Shown here piece after piece: positions 52,874-61,799 of a DNA stretch of 64,000 nucleotides. The notes beneath the pieces are model-generated. The model was not told where the DNA came from and did not search any database. It worked only from the letters and a program-made list of their open reading frames with translations. This DNA is from Acidobacteriota bacterium (GTDB taxonomy: Bacteria; Acidobacteriota; Terriglobia; Terriglobales; Acidobacteriaceae), in NCBI GenBank assembly GCA_003225175.1, contig QIBA01000055.1:40743-104742 (forward strand). The letters are read 5' to 3'. Every line of letters begins with the position of its first letter. Position 1 is the stretch's first letter. Position numbers and translations under genes: made by a program.

Positions 52874-53247
52874 GCTTTGATAATCCAGTTCGGAATTTCC
52901 GTAACGAATCTGACAGCAACCAGTGTTTCTGCAGTCCCTATTTGCACAGCCGTCACTTCCGCCTCGGCATCGAGCGATCCATCCTTGTTCGTGAGCCGCA
53001 CGCGGTCGCCAAATTCCACCGGCAGCGTGCAGCGGAAGATCACTTCGCGTGATGTTCCGTACTCGAGAACTGTTTTCGTCGTTTCCGAACCCAGCGGTAA
53101 TCGGGCCACCTGAACCGGCACTTTCACCTTCGTTCCGTCCGGAAAAAACTGCGCGAGCCGGTCGATCTCAGCACTTCCAGCATTGCGAGCTTCCGTCCCA
53201 ACGCCCGTGCCGAGCCTTTGGTTATCCGCTTCTCTGAGAAATCCCAT
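52870..53247 (-). CDS. PilZ-like domain protein
   Basis: 125 residues. After about 30 residues a PilZ-type beta barrel is suggested by GTSREVIFRCTLPVEFGDRVRL, DAEAEVTAVQ and LVAVRFVTEIPNW. The canonical RxxxR and DxSxxG cyclic-di-GMP motifs are not obvious, so it may bind partners rather than the nucleotide, like PilZ itself. It is the first gene of the leftward chemosensory operon and lies 50 bases downstream of a sigma-54-type promoter. Confidence 0.65.
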   Translation of the reverse strand: MGFLREADNQRLGTGVGTEARNAGSAEIDRLAQFFPDGTKVKVPVQVARLPLGSETTKTVLEYGTSREVIFRCTLPVEFGDRVRLTNKDGSLDAEAEVTAVQIGTAETLVAVRFVTEIPNWIIKA

Positions 53248-53296
53248 CTACCGCCCTCACTCCATGTCTCGAGGCAGAATGCGACAGTAAAGAATG

Positions 53297-53312
53297 TGCA
53301 AAGCGGCTGCCA
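53297..53312 (-). promoter_or_regulatory. Sigma-54 (-24/-12) promoter of leftward chemosensory operon
   Basis: On the minus strand the sequence TGGCAGCCGCTTTGCA matches the sigma-54 consensus TGGCACG-N4-TTGCA except at positions 6 and 7. The invariant GG and GC are separated by exactly ten bases. The expected transcription start is about 12 bases further, leaving a 5' leader of about 40 bases before ATG 53247. A TGAGAC dyad lies about 80 bases upstream. Confidence 0.78.
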
Positions 53313-53350
53313 AACTAGCTTCTCCCGTAAGTGCCTGATTATCTTGGGGA

Positions 53351-53409
53351 GTCTCAAGCGGTTCGCTTATGAGACTGATGTGTTCGTCTCACACTGAAAC
53401 ACCTGTCTC
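53351..53409. promoter_or_regulatory. Cluster of GTCTCA/TGAGAC boxes (candidate activator sites)
   Basis: Four GTCTCA or TGAGAC hexamers occur within 59 bases (53351, about 53370, 53386 and 53404). The one at 53386-53400 is a 15-bp dyad reading GTTTCAGTGTGAGAC on the minus strand. The second regulatory region has TTCTCAGCGTGAGAC, almost the same dyad. Location upstream of a -24/-12 promoter fits an enhancer for an NtrC-type activator. Confidence 0.6.
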
Positions 53410-53418
53410 ATGCAAAGC

Positions 53419-53444
53419 TAGAGACGCAGCACGCTGCGTCTCTA
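53419..53444. repeat. Perfect 26-bp palindrome after the NtrC-type gene
   Basis: TAGAGACGCAGC (53419-53430) and GCTGCGTCTCTA (53433-53444) are exact complements around two bases. It lies a few bases after the stop codon of the sigma-54 activator gene and may end its transcript, though no T-run follows. A degenerate relative is at 32711-32740. Confidence 0.6.
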
Positions 53445-53449
53445 CCGTG

Positions 53450-54838
53450 CTAGCTCGGAGTTGTTGCCATCGCGCTAGCTGAACCGATGTTGTAACGCTT
53501 CAGCTTTCGATACAGAGTCGCGCGGCTAATACCAAGCATTCGTCCTGTGAGCGCCTTGTCGCCTTTCGTCTGTTCGAAAACTCGCATGATGGTTTCGCGC
53601 TCGAGTTCTTCCAGGTCAGTCGAATTCATCAGTTCAACTGCGACTGATGCATCCTGATCTTCAGAAAGCCTGCGGATGGCCGGTGGAAGATCGTGAACAT
53701 CGATCACATTCTGGCTGCCAAGGGCCACCGCGCGTTCGATGCAGTTCTCCAATTCGCGAATATTTCCAGGCCACTCGTACTGCAACATGTCACGCATCGC
53801 AGCCTGCGTAACCTGAATCGGCAAGCCGGGCGCAAACCGGTTTGAAAACCAATGCACCAGCGCAGGAATGTCGGCCTTTCTTTCTCGAAGCGGAGGGAGA
53901 TGCACGGTGACTACATTCAGTCTGAAATACAGATCCTTGCGGAATGTGCCTTCGCGATATGCCACTTCAAGGTCGCGGTTTGTCGCCGCAATCACTCGCA
54001 CGTCGACTTTCACCTTGTTGTTGCTGCCGACTGGCCGTACCTCCTTCTCCTGCAGGACGCGGAGAAGTTTCGCCTGCATCTCCAAAGGCAATTCACCGAT
54101 CTCGTCGAGAAATATCGTGCCGCCATTCGCGCTCTCGAAGAGTCCTTCTTTGCTCTTTGCGGCGCCCGTAAATGCGCCTTTTTCATAGCCGAACAGTTCG
54201 CTCTCGATGAGAGTCGGCACTAGAGCTCCGCAATCTACGGCGACGAACGGACGCTTGGCATATTGTCCGCGAAAATGAATCGCTCGCGCGATTAACTCTT
54301 TCCCTGTTCCGCTTTCACCTGTGATCAAGACCGGAGTTCGCGTGTCCTTCAAGCGCGCGATCATTCGCAGCAAGTCCTGGATCTTCGCCGATGAACCGAC
54401 GATGCCGTTCAGATCCATTTCGGTATTCACACGCTCACGCAGAAACAGGTTCTCAGTGACGAGCTCCACCTTCTCCTGCATGCGCTGCAAAAGTAGTTTT
54501 AGCTCCTCGATGCGAAATGGCTTGGTGATGTAGTCGTACGCGCCTGATCGCATGGACTGAACCGCGGTTTCGATAGAGCCGTGTCCTGTCATGATCGCGA
54601 TTTCCGTGTGCGGCAGCATGCGTTTCACTTCGGTGAGGAAGTCGAGCCCTGACATGTTGGGCATCATGAGATCCGCGAGGATCATTTCGGGAGCTTCAGC
54701 TTCTAGCCGTGCAAGAGCTACTTCGGCGCTCTCCGCTTGGGTGCAATTCAGGCCAAGCGAGCCGCCAACCGTAATGCACAGCTTACGAATGCTCTCCTGG
54801 TCGTCCACGATCATCAGGTGAAGCTTTTCTGCAGCCAT
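53450..54838 (-). CDS. Sigma-54-dependent response regulator (NtrC family)
   Basis: 462 residues: receiver domain with phospho-acceptor D56 (MILADLMMPNMSG), sigma-54 AAA+ domain with Walker A GESGTGKE, the sigma-54-contacting loop GAFTGA and Walker B GGTIFLDEIGEL, and a C-terminal Fis-type helix-turn-helix (ALTGRMLGISRATLYRKLKR). It activates -24/-12 promoters when phosphorylated. It is the third gene of a leftward unit with a histidine kinase and a single receiver. It lies between two chemosensory operons that both have sigma-54-type promoters and shared TGAGAC dyads, so it is the obvious candidate activator of both. Confidence 0.96.
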   Translation of the reverse strand: MAAEKLHLMIVDDQESIRKLCITVGGSLGLNCTQAESAEVALARLEAEAPEMILADLMMPNMSGLDFLTEVKRMLPHTEIAIMTGHGSIETAVQSMRSGAYDYITKPFRIEELKLLLQRMQEKVELVTENLFLRERVNTEMDLNGIVGSSAKIQDLLRMIARLKDTRTPVLITGESGTGKELIARAIHFRGQYAKRPFVAVDCGALVPTLIESELFGYEKGAFTGAAKSKEGLFESANGGTIFLDEIGELPLEMQAKLLRVLQEKEVRPVGSNNKVKVDVRVIAATNRDLEVAYREGTFRKDLYFRLNVVTVHLPPLRERKADIPALVHWFSNRFAPGLPIQVTQAAMRDMLQYEWPGNIRELENCIERAVALGSQNVIDVHDLPPAIRRLSEDQDASVAVELMNSTDLEELERETIMRVFEQTKGDKALTGRMLGISRATLYRKLKRYNIGSASAMATTPS

Positions 54839-55222
54839 CTATTGGCCTCCGCCTGCGATCAGCATTTCTACACTTTTGAGCAGTTGCCCAACGCGAAACG
54901 GTTTCTCGATGCACGGAGCTCCGGTTTTCTGAAGGATCGCCATGGTCTCCTGGTTCACCGTGTCTCCGGTTATGAAAAGAATGCGATGCAGCAACTCTGG
55001 ACGATTCGCGCGGATCCAGGCATGAACATCGGCGCCAGTGACGCCGCCGGGCGTGCGCATGTCGCTGATAACTGCCATATACTTGCCGCTCTCAAGCAGC
55101 TTCAATCCCTCAGCGCCGGAGGACGCGCCAACGATCTCATAACCGTTTCGTTCCAAAGCGGCCCGCAAGAACGACATCACCGCGCTCTCGTCTTCAATAA
55201 TCAGTAGCGGAAGTTTGCTCAT
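54839..55222 (-). CDS. Single-domain response regulator
   Basis: 127 residues, receiver only: LLIIEDESAVMSFL, phospho-acceptor D54 in AVISDMRTPGGVTG, and lysine in CIEKPFRV. The adjacent kinase and NtrC-type regulator suggest it competes for or relays phosphate from the same kinase. Its stop directly abuts the start of the NtrC-type gene. Confidence 0.93.
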   Translation of the reverse strand: MSKLPLLIIEDESAVMSFLRAALERNGYEIVGASSGAEGLKLLESGKYMAVISDMRTPGGVTGADVHAWIRANRPELLHRILFITGDTVNQETMAILQKTGAPCIEKPFRVGQLLKSVEMLIAGGGQ

Positions 55223-55271
55223 CGCTGGCTGTGGTTTCCCTTAAACGGTCTTCGTTTAGTCGTTCTACTCT

Positions 55272-57638
55272 TTAATTCACGCAGGCTGCCGCTTTCGCCA
55301 TAGCCTTGCCGGTCTTGCTCTTCATCAACGGCAAGCGAATCGTGAACGTAGCACCCTCAGAATCCTGATTGTTGAAACAAACGATCTCTCCACAGTGCTC
55401 CCGGACAATGCCATAGCAGATGCTCAATCCGAGCCCAGTTCCTTTTCCGACCTCTTTGGTCGTGAAGAAGGGATCGAATATTCGTTCCGGGTGCCTTATT
55501 CCAGTACCGTTATCCCGGAACCGAACCTCGACCAGCCCGGCCGACTGCTCCGTGGCGATAACGATTCGTCCTCTGCGTCCAGTTTCTCGGACCGCATCGC
55601 AAGCGTTGTTGAGGATGTTTAAAAACACCTGCTGCAACTGATGAGCGTCCCCGACGATCTCCGGTAAGGTCGAATCGAACCGTTCAATGAGCTCGATGCC
55701 GTGACTGCCCATGTCGTAGGAGCGCAGCGCGATCGTCCGCCGCACAACCTGGTTTACATCGACCGCGTGTTTTTCTGGTGGAGTCTGACGGGCAAAGCTG
55801 AGGAGGTTCTGCACAATCTCACGCGTGCGCTGCGATTCCTGCACAATCACTTGCAGATCGTCTCTCACCTGATCGTTGAGCTCAGGATTCTCGAGTAGAA
55901 GATCAGCAAATCCAAGAATGGCTGTGAGCGGATTGTTCACCTCGTGGGCGACGCCGGAGACAAGCTGGCCGACCGCCGCCATCTTTTCCGTGTGCATCAA
56001 CTTTGCCTGCAGGATGGCGACATCCGTGATGTCGGTCATCACGGCGACCAGGCTATTCACTTCGCCGCTCGGGCTCCGCATTGGGCTCAGGTTCACCGAG
56101 AAGCTGCCAATCGTCTGCCGTCCGCGAGCGAGCGGAAGTTCCAGGTTGTTTACAGCCTTGCCTTCGAGAACGCATTCAATGGCACCGCGCAATACGGGGC
56201 GATGCGATTCGAGAACGATAGTCTCCAGTCGCGAACCTACGAGATCAGCCCCTTCCCCACCGGCGACCTCGCTGCAACGACGGTTGGCATAGCTGACCAA
56301 GCCGGCGGTGTCGGCAACTGCAATTAGGCTCTGCGTGTGGTTCAGAATCTGCGTATTGAAATCGTGCTCGCGCAAAAGCTGCGACTGTACGTTCTTCATC
56401 TCCGTGATATCGAGCAGCACGCCACGGTACTCGACCACCTTCCCAGTCTCGTCGCGGACAACAAAGCTGTTTTCCAGCGCGTAAATAATCGAGCCATCCC
56501 GCCGCAACAGCGCCAGTTCGTGGTTTCTCAAACGACCGAATTGATTCAATGCGCGCGCGGTAAGCTCGCGGTGTGCAGGTTCGAGATATAGATCGTGTGC
56601 AGTTACCTTCAGCAACTCTTCCCGACTGTTGTAGCCGAGCATGCGCACCAAGGCGTCGTTCACTTCCAATAAACGACCATCCGGAGCGGAGAAATAGGCT
56701 CCTTCCTGAATGTTGTCGAATAGTTCCCGATAGAGCCGCTCCGCCCGTCGGTTCGCAGTGACGTCTTTGAGAACATGCACCGTCTGCTGCGTATCTTCGC
56801 CAACGCCACGCAGGCGGGAAGACGACACAAGGTATATGTTGCCTGTCTTAGGCTCGCGAAACTCTTCGCGGAATTCGCCGCTACGCATATCGAGGCAGAA
56901 CGGACATGCCTGTGAAGCGGACGACAGTCCAAACAGCTCGCGCACCGGTAGGCCCAGCACGGCAGCCGGATGCTTCCCCAACTTTTCCGAGAGCGAGCGA
57001 TTTACTCGAGAGATCCTCTGGTGCTCATCGTGCAGCAACATGAAATCGGAGATGGAATCGAACATCCCTGCCCATTGCCGGCTCGACCGAGTGATGCGCA
57101 TGAACAGCTGGGACATCTCCTTGTCGGACAGTGCCATGCTCGCGATCTGAGCAAGGGCGGCAACGAGGGCGCGATCAGCCTCTGCTAATTGCTGGCCACT
57201 GGTCAGGAGCAGCGCCAAAACAGTGCTTGATTGCGACGTGCGGATCGGAGCCGTGAAGATGCTAGAGAAGCCGGTATCAGCAAGCTCGAGTGACTGCAGG
57301 CCTGTTCGCTCTTCAGTCAGCGCTTTGCGGACGCTGGCTGTAAGAGACTGGTAAGGTGTGGCGAGATCCTGTTCGATCGCGCGCGCGTGAGACCTCTCAT
57401 CCTGAGACGCAAAAGCAGATAGATAAAGCCTACCGTCCTCCTCGGTGATCAGCGCCACCGGAAGTGGATAAAAATAGGCATGCGCTTGTTCCGCAAGGCG
57501 ATCCAGGATGGCCTTGGGCCATGTCTGGGCCTTCAATATTTCAACGCAGGTGAGCAGAAACTCTACCGAACCGGGCGGCACGGTCGATGTCTCGCGCGAC
57601 TCCGAGTCGCGAGGTTTTGGAGGGGCAAAATGTGCCAT
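55272..57638 (-). CDS. GAF/PAS multi-sensor histidine kinase
   Basis: 788 residues, soluble (no membrane helix). A GAF-like domain (about 25-190) is followed by three PAS domains starting near FDSISDFMLLHDEHQR, LFDNIQEGAYFSAPDGRLL and LNHTQSLIAVADTAGLV. Next come a HisKA domain with the phospho-acceptor in LVSGVAHEVNNPLTAILGF and an ATPase domain with NILNNACDAV, RDNGTGI and GTGLGLSICYGIV. The first PAS contains CPFCLDMRSGEF, with a C-x-x-C pair that might bind metal or sense redox. It resembles NtrB-type kinases and is the likely partner of the NtrC-type regulator two genes downstream. Confidence 0.93.
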   Translation of the reverse strand: MAHFAPPKPRDSESRETSTVPPGSVEFLLTCVEILKAQTWPKAILDRLAEQAHAYFYPLPVALITEEDGRLYLSAFASQDERSHARAIEQDLATPYQSLTASVRKALTEERTGLQSLELADTGFSSIFTAPIRTSQSSTVLALLLTSGQQLAEADRALVAALAQIASMALSDKEMSQLFMRITRSSRQWAGMFDSISDFMLLHDEHQRISRVNRSLSEKLGKHPAAVLGLPVRELFGLSSASQACPFCLDMRSGEFREEFREPKTGNIYLVSSSRLRGVGEDTQQTVHVLKDVTANRRAERLYRELFDNIQEGAYFSAPDGRLLEVNDALVRMLGYNSREELLKVTAHDLYLEPAHRELTARALNQFGRLRNHELALLRRDGSIIYALENSFVVRDETGKVVEYRGVLLDITEMKNVQSQLLREHDFNTQILNHTQSLIAVADTAGLVSYANRRCSEVAGGEGADLVGSRLETIVLESHRPVLRGAIECVLEGKAVNNLELPLARGRQTIGSFSVNLSPMRSPSGEVNSLVAVMTDITDVAILQAKLMHTEKMAAVGQLVSGVAHEVNNPLTAILGFADLLLENPELNDQVRDDLQVIVQESQRTREIVQNLLSFARQTPPEKHAVDVNQVVRRTIALRSYDMGSHGIELIERFDSTLPEIVGDAHQLQQVFLNILNNACDAVRETGRRGRIVIATEQSAGLVEVRFRDNGTGIRHPERIFDPFFTTKEVGKGTGLGLSICYGIVREHCGEIVCFNNQDSEGATFTIRLPLMKSKTGKAMAKAAACVN

Positions 57639-57967
57639 TCGGGTGCGGAGTTCGTCTCAAAACGAACCAATCGAGATGCGACGGTAGCTTGCATTCTCAA
57701 TTTGAGTCAATACGAAACCAGATATGTGAGCACCTAAGGTAACCAGTTACTTGCCCCAGGTTTTCTCAGCGTGAGACATCAAGCTGACATAATTGGACCT
57801 CGTGAGACGCCGATCCGCTTTCTATTGCCCGGATCTCTCTAAAATCCCCTAGGTTTAGCTCCTTGGAATCAGCAACTTAACTAGATCCGATTACTGAGGT
57901 CACAATCTGCTTCCGGTGGCAGCGACCGTGCACTCTGATAGCTGAATTCATCTCGGAGGAGACTGCT
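57639..57967. promoter_or_regulatory. Divergent regulatory region between kinase unit and second chemosensory operon
   Basis: About 330 non-coding bases. It contains GTCTCA at 57654, a dyad TTCTCAATTTGAGTC (57694-57708), a near-perfect dyad TTCTCAGCGTGAGAC (57763-57777), a further TGAGAC near 57803, and a sigma-54-type element near 57917. The second dyad is nearly the same as the one at 53386-53400. The region is positioned to control both the leftward kinase gene and the rightward chemosensory operon. Confidence 0.6.
57917..57932 (+). promoter_or_regulatory. Sigma-54-like (-24/-12) promoter of rightward chemosensory operon
   Basis: TGGCAGCGACCGTGCA keeps the invariant GG and GC ten bases apart and shares the TGGCAGC start with the promoter at 53297-53312. 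It departs from the consensus at positions 6, 7 and 12, so it is the weaker of the two. The operon's GTG start at 57968 follows with a GGAGGAG ribosome site. Confidence 0.6.
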
Positions 57968-58303
57968 GTGTCTAACCCCTTCTGCTGGAAGCCCTTTCGT
58001 TTTATCGCGTTATTTGCCTGCGTTCTTGGATTTTCGCTCTTATCTCACGGTGACGACGCCGCCAGAAAAATCAGAACAAAAGTCAGCCCGCAATATCCCG
58101 AACTCGCCAAAAGAATGAACATCATCGGCTCGGTGAAGTTGGAGTTAGTGGTCGCAGCGAGCGGCCAGGTGAAATCCGTGAGAACCATCGGTGGACACCC
58201 ATTGTTGATCGACGCGGCCCAGAACGCAGTTAAGCAGTGGAAGTACGAACCCGGCCAGGAAGGCACAGAATTCGTGGAAATCCGTTTCGGCATGGGCAAT
58301 TGA
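57968..58303 (+). CDS. Small secreted TonB C-terminal domain protein
   Basis: 111 residues from GTG 57968, with GGAGGAG seven bases upstream. A signal sequence (FRFIALFACVLGFSLLSHG) is followed directly by a TonB C-terminal domain (about 38-108): VSPQYPELAKRMNIIGSVKL, VVAASGQVKSVRTIGGHPLL and AVKQWKYEP. The long proline-rich spacer of TonB is missing. It is a periplasmic protein, or is anchored by its uncleaved N-terminus. Heading a chemosensory operon, it may link the envelope or a secretin to the receptor; that is inference. Confidence 0.85.
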   Translation: MSNPFCWKPFRFIALFACVLGFSLLSHGDDAARKIRTKVSPQYPELAKRMNIIGSVKLELVVAASGQVKSVRTIGGHPLLIDAAQNAVKQWKYEPGQEGTEFVEIRFGMGN

Positions 58304-58336
58304 TCTCGCTGTGAAAAGCGAGCAGGTGAACAGGCA

Positions 58337-60346
58337 ATGACAATCGCAAAGAAGCTTTACTGGGGATTTGGCGGGATGATCGCCCTCGCCTTGATCCTTG
58401 CCTTGGTAAATCAATTCGCACTCTGGCGCGAGCAGGCGGCGAAGCGCAAGACCGACCGTTCGTTCCGGCTGCTGCGCGACACTTCGACTCTTCAGTACCT
58501 GCTCAGCCAAAACCAGATCCACCTGAACAACTACCTCCTGAGTGGCGACTCCGGTGAAGCGGAGAAGGTGCTCAGCGGCGTCACGCAACTCGACGAAGCC
58601 ATCCACCGTACCGAGGCCAAAGCCACGGCCGAGGAGCAGATTCCGCTGGAGAAACTGAACGAAGCGGAGCACGACTGGGCCGAGCACTTTGCCCGCCCGC
58701 TGATCGAAAAACGCAGGCACGTAGATTCCGGAAATGGAACGGTTGCCGAGCTGCAGATCTTCTACCTTCAACTGAATCCTGGCGACTGGCTAAAGAAAGT
58801 AAAAGATCCGATCGATCAAACCATGGCGGCGACGGAAACCGATCTTCAGGAGCAGCAAATCGCCGACAGCACGAAGAGCACCTTGAGCTTCTGGTTCTCC
58901 ATCCTGGCGGGGATAGCTGCAGTGGGAGGCGGAATGGCCATCGCCTATAAGACCGCGCTCTCCATCAGCGAGCCGCTCATACATCTGATGATGGTGGCTC
59001 GTGAGATCGGCGAGTCCGGTGATCTCGATCAAAAGATCGATCTCAATCGCAAGGATGAAGTTGGCGAGCTCAGCAAGACCTTCAACAAAATGATCGCTTA
59101 TCTGAAGGAGATGGCGGCGGTCTCAGAGGCCATTGCCGGCGGTGATCTCACCCTGCAGGTGCAGCCACGTTCCCAAAGTGACACTTTGGGGAAAGCCTTC
59201 TCCGAAATGACGATCGGCTTGCGCCAGTTGGTAAGGAGCGTCCGGGAGAGCGCGTCGCAGGTAGCAGGCGGCTCAACCGAAGTCGCCAGCGCTTCCGATG
59301 AGTCGGCCAAGATCAACATCCAGGCCGCATCGGCAATCGATGAAGTCACCAGCACCATGCACGAGATGAGTATCAACGTGCAAAACATGGTGAAGAACAC
59401 GCAAACGCAAGCTTCAAGTGTGAGCGAGACCTCCGCTTCGATCGATCAGATGGTCACTTCCATCCAGCGTGTAGCCGACACGGCGAAAGTACTGCTCGAT
59501 ATTTCCCAGCGCTCGCGCGAAGAGGTCCACAGCGGCATTCAGACCATGGAAAAAGCCACTGATGGGCTCAACCGCATTAATACGTCCATCCAGAACTCAT
59601 CAGTCATTATCGGCGAGCTCGGAGCTCGCGCAGACAACATCGGCAAGATCGTGGAAGTAATCGATGACCTCGCTGAGCAGACAAATCTCCTGGCTCTGAA
59701 CGCCGCTATCGAGGCTGCGCGAGCCGGCGAGCACGGACTCGGATTCGCGGTCGTTGCCGATGAAGTTCGCAAACTCGCGGAAAAGTCTGCGCAGTCGACG
59801 CGTGAAATCTCCGATCTCATCCAGAGCATTCAGAAGGAGGCCCGTAAGGCTGTAGAGAACATGGAGAAGAGCCGATCGATCGTGAACGACGGTCTCTCAC
59901 AGGGAACCGATCTGAACATGGCGCTCAAGAAGATCTCGAACGTGGTGACCGAGGTATATAAGTTCGCGCAGGAGATCGGCGCAGCGACGAACGAGCAATC
60001 CAATGGATCGTCGCAGATTGCGCGCGCCACAACTCGACTGAACGAGATCACGCACGAGATCAATTCGTCTGTGGAAGAGCAGGCCTCGGGTGCTCAGGCG
60101 GTGGTTCGCGCGATGGAGAAGATGCGCGAACTGATCCAGCGTTCTACTTCGGGATCGACGGAATTAGCGGCCTCAGCCGATCAGATGTCCAAGATGTCGC
60201 GCACGCTGCTGGATGCCATGGACCGTTTTGTCCTCGAGTCTCTCAATGGCAGCGGACATCGCAACGGCAGTGCCAATGGAAGCGTCACCGGCGGAGCGCG
60301 AGGACAGGAGTACAACGCCTCGCGTTACGCGTCCAGCATCAACTGA
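58337..60346 (+). CDS. Methyl-accepting chemotaxis protein
   Basis: 669 residues. Transmembrane helix 1 lies at about 8-30 and helix 2 at about 190-212 ([20 protein letters not shown]). The periplasmic sensor of about 155 residues is helical ([20 protein letters not shown]), of CHASE3/four-helix-bundle type. HAMP ([18 protein letters not shown]) and the signalling domain with tip [32 protein letters not shown] follow. The C-terminus is Gly/Ser/Asn-rich without a clear CheR pentapeptide. The ligand is unknown. Confidence 0.95.
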   Translation: MTIAKKLYWGFGGMIALALILALVNQFALWREQAAKRKTDRSFRLLRDTSTLQYLLSQNQIHLNNYLLSGDSGEAEKVLSGVTQLDEAIHRTEAKATAEEQIPLEKLNEAEHDWAEHFARPLIEKRRHVDSGNGTVAELQIFYLQLNPGDWLKKVKDPIDQTMAATETDLQEQQIADSTKSTLSFWFSILAGIAAVGGGMAIAYKTALSISEPLIHLMMVAREIGESGDLDQKIDLNRKDEVGELSKTFNKMIAYLKEMAAVSEAIAGGDLTLQVQPRSQSDTLGKAFSEMTIGLRQLVRSVRESASQVAGGSTEVASASDESAKINIQAASAIDEVTSTMHEMSINVQNMVKNTQTQASSVSETSASIDQMVTSIQRVADTAKVLLDISQRSREEVHSGIQTMEKATDGLNRINTSIQNSSVIIGELGARADNIGKIVEVIDDLAEQTNLLALNAAIEAARAGEHGLGFAVVADEVRKLAEKSAQSTREISDLIQSIQKEARKAVENMEKSRSIVNDGLSQGTDLNMALKKISNVVTEVYKFAQEIGAATNEQSNGSSQIARATTRLNEITHEINSSVEEQASGAQAVVRAMEKMRELIQRSTSGSTELAASADQMSKMSRTLLDAMDRFVLESLNGSGHRNGSANGSVTGGARGQEYNASRYASSIN

Positions 60347-60364
60347 GCGTCGGCACAGGATCGC

Positions 60365-60835
60365 ATGGCGAAAGATCTCCAACTCGTTGGGTTCCGTATC
60401 GGGAAAGAAACGTTCGGCGTTCCGATTGGGCTGGTGCACGAAATTGTGCGTGTCCCGGAAATCACGGCCGTGCCCGACGTGCCAGATTACGTCGAAGGCG
60501 TGATCAACCTGCGGGGGAAGATCATCTCGGTCATCGATCTGCGCAAGAGATTCGGCGAAGTGCGAATTGAATCCACGCGCAAGAATCGCATCCTGGTTGC
60601 CGAAATCGATAAGAAGCAGGTGGGGCTCATCGTGGATGCGGCTTCCGAAGTGCTCCGTTTGCCCCACGACCAGATCGAAGCTCCCCCTGAAGTCTTTGAA
60701 GAAAGCGAAGTGAAGTACGTGACCGGAGTCGGCAAGCTGAACGGACGCCTCGTGATCCTGATTGACCTCACGAAGATTCTGCAGCAAGGCGAATTGCGGC
60801 GGTTGGGAGACCTCGCCGCAGCAGCGACTGCCTGA
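60365..60835 (+). CDS. cheW: CheW coupling protein
   Basis: 156 residues, standard CheW: QLVGFRIGKETFGVPIGLV, VEGVINLRGKIISVIDLRKR, LIVDAASEVLRL and GKLNGRLVILIDLTKIL. It couples the MCP encoded 19 bases upstream to CheA. The C-terminal 20 residues are short and alanine-rich. Confidence 0.95.
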   Translation: MAKDLQLVGFRIGKETFGVPIGLVHEIVRVPEITAVPDVPDYVEGVINLRGKIISVIDLRKRFGEVRIESTRKNRILVAEIDKKQVGLIVDAASEVLRLPHDQIEAPPEVFEESEVKYVTGVGKLNGRLVILIDLTKILQQGELRRLGDLAAAATA

Positions 60836-60893
60836 GCGCACTCCGGCCGACTCCTGACGGTTACAGCGGTAAAGAGATTTTTAAGAGAGCGCA

Positions 60894-61799
60894 ATGGCCA
60901 CTATCAGTGTTCCTGTTGTCATCAGCGACGCCGAACTCAAGCTCCTGCAGACCCTCGTCTACCAGGAGTGCGGCATGCATTTCGATGAGCGTCGCATCCA
61001 CTTCCTTCAGGACCGTCTGCAGCGCCGGCTGAGGGCCTGCAGTTTAGACAGCTTCTATAGCTATTACCGTTTGCTCACCAGCCGCGAGGGCAAGGCGGAG
61101 CTCGGCTCTCTGCTGGAGAACCTCACGGTTAACGAGACAAGCTTCTTCCGCAATCGGGCGCAGCTTGATCTATTTCAGAAAACCATTTTGGAAGAGATTC
61201 TGCACCGCAAGCAGTCGCGGCGCGATTGGAGTCTGCGTTGCTGGAGCGCAGGCTGCTCGACGGGACAAGAGCCATACACAATGGCTATGCAGATCGCCGA
61301 CGCCCTGGCCTATTACTACCTGCGCAATCCTCTTCCATTCGAGATGCCGACACCGAAGCCGCTGATTCCTCCTCCCTGGAAGGTTGAGATTCTGGCTTCC
61401 GACATCAGTTATTCCGCGCTGCGAACTGCCCAGGAAGCTTCTTATTCGGATTTACAGATGGAGCCGGTCGACTACGGCTACCGGCTGCGCTACTTCGACA
61501 AACTCGGAGAACGTTATGCCCTGAAGAAGAACCTGAAGGAGCTCGCGCACTTCGACTTTCACAACCTCAAGACCGAGTTCCTCCCGCAGCGCAATGACGT
61601 GATTTTCTGCCGCAATGTGATGATCTACTTTGACGAAGCCGAGCAGAAGCGCCTCATCGACAAATTTTATCGCTGTCTTAATCCTGAAGGTTATCTGTTT
61701 GTTGGTCACGCGGAGAGCCTGTTCGGACTCACCGATAAGTTCCGCATGATCCACCAGAACAACGGCACTGCCTATCAACGAATTGAGGCTACGGTTTGA
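60894..61799 (+). CDS. cheR: Chemotaxis protein methyltransferase CheR
   Basis: 301 residues. Hallmarks are TVNETSFFRNRAQLDLF, RCWSAGCSTGQEPYTMAMQ, ILASDISYSALRTAQ and VIFCRNVMIYF. A proline-rich insertion (PFEMPTPKPLIPPPWK) between the SAM-binding loop and the next strand is longer than in typical CheR. It methylates the co-encoded receptor. The stop overlaps the cheA start by four bases (TTGA). Confidence 0.95.
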   Translation: MATISVPVVISDAELKLLQTLVYQECGMHFDERRIHFLQDRLQRRLRACSLDSFYSYYRLLTSREGKAELGSLLENLTVNETSFFRNRAQLDLFQKTILEEILHRKQSRRDWSLRCWSAGCSTGQEPYTMAMQIADALAYYYLRNPLPFEMPTPKPLIPPPWKVEILASDISYSALRTAQEASYSDLQMEPVDYGYRLRYFDKLGERYALKKNLKELAHFDFHNLKTEFLPQRNDVIFCRNVMIYFDEAEQKRLIDKFYRCLNPEGYLFVGHAESLFGLTDKFRMIHQNNGTAYQRIEATV

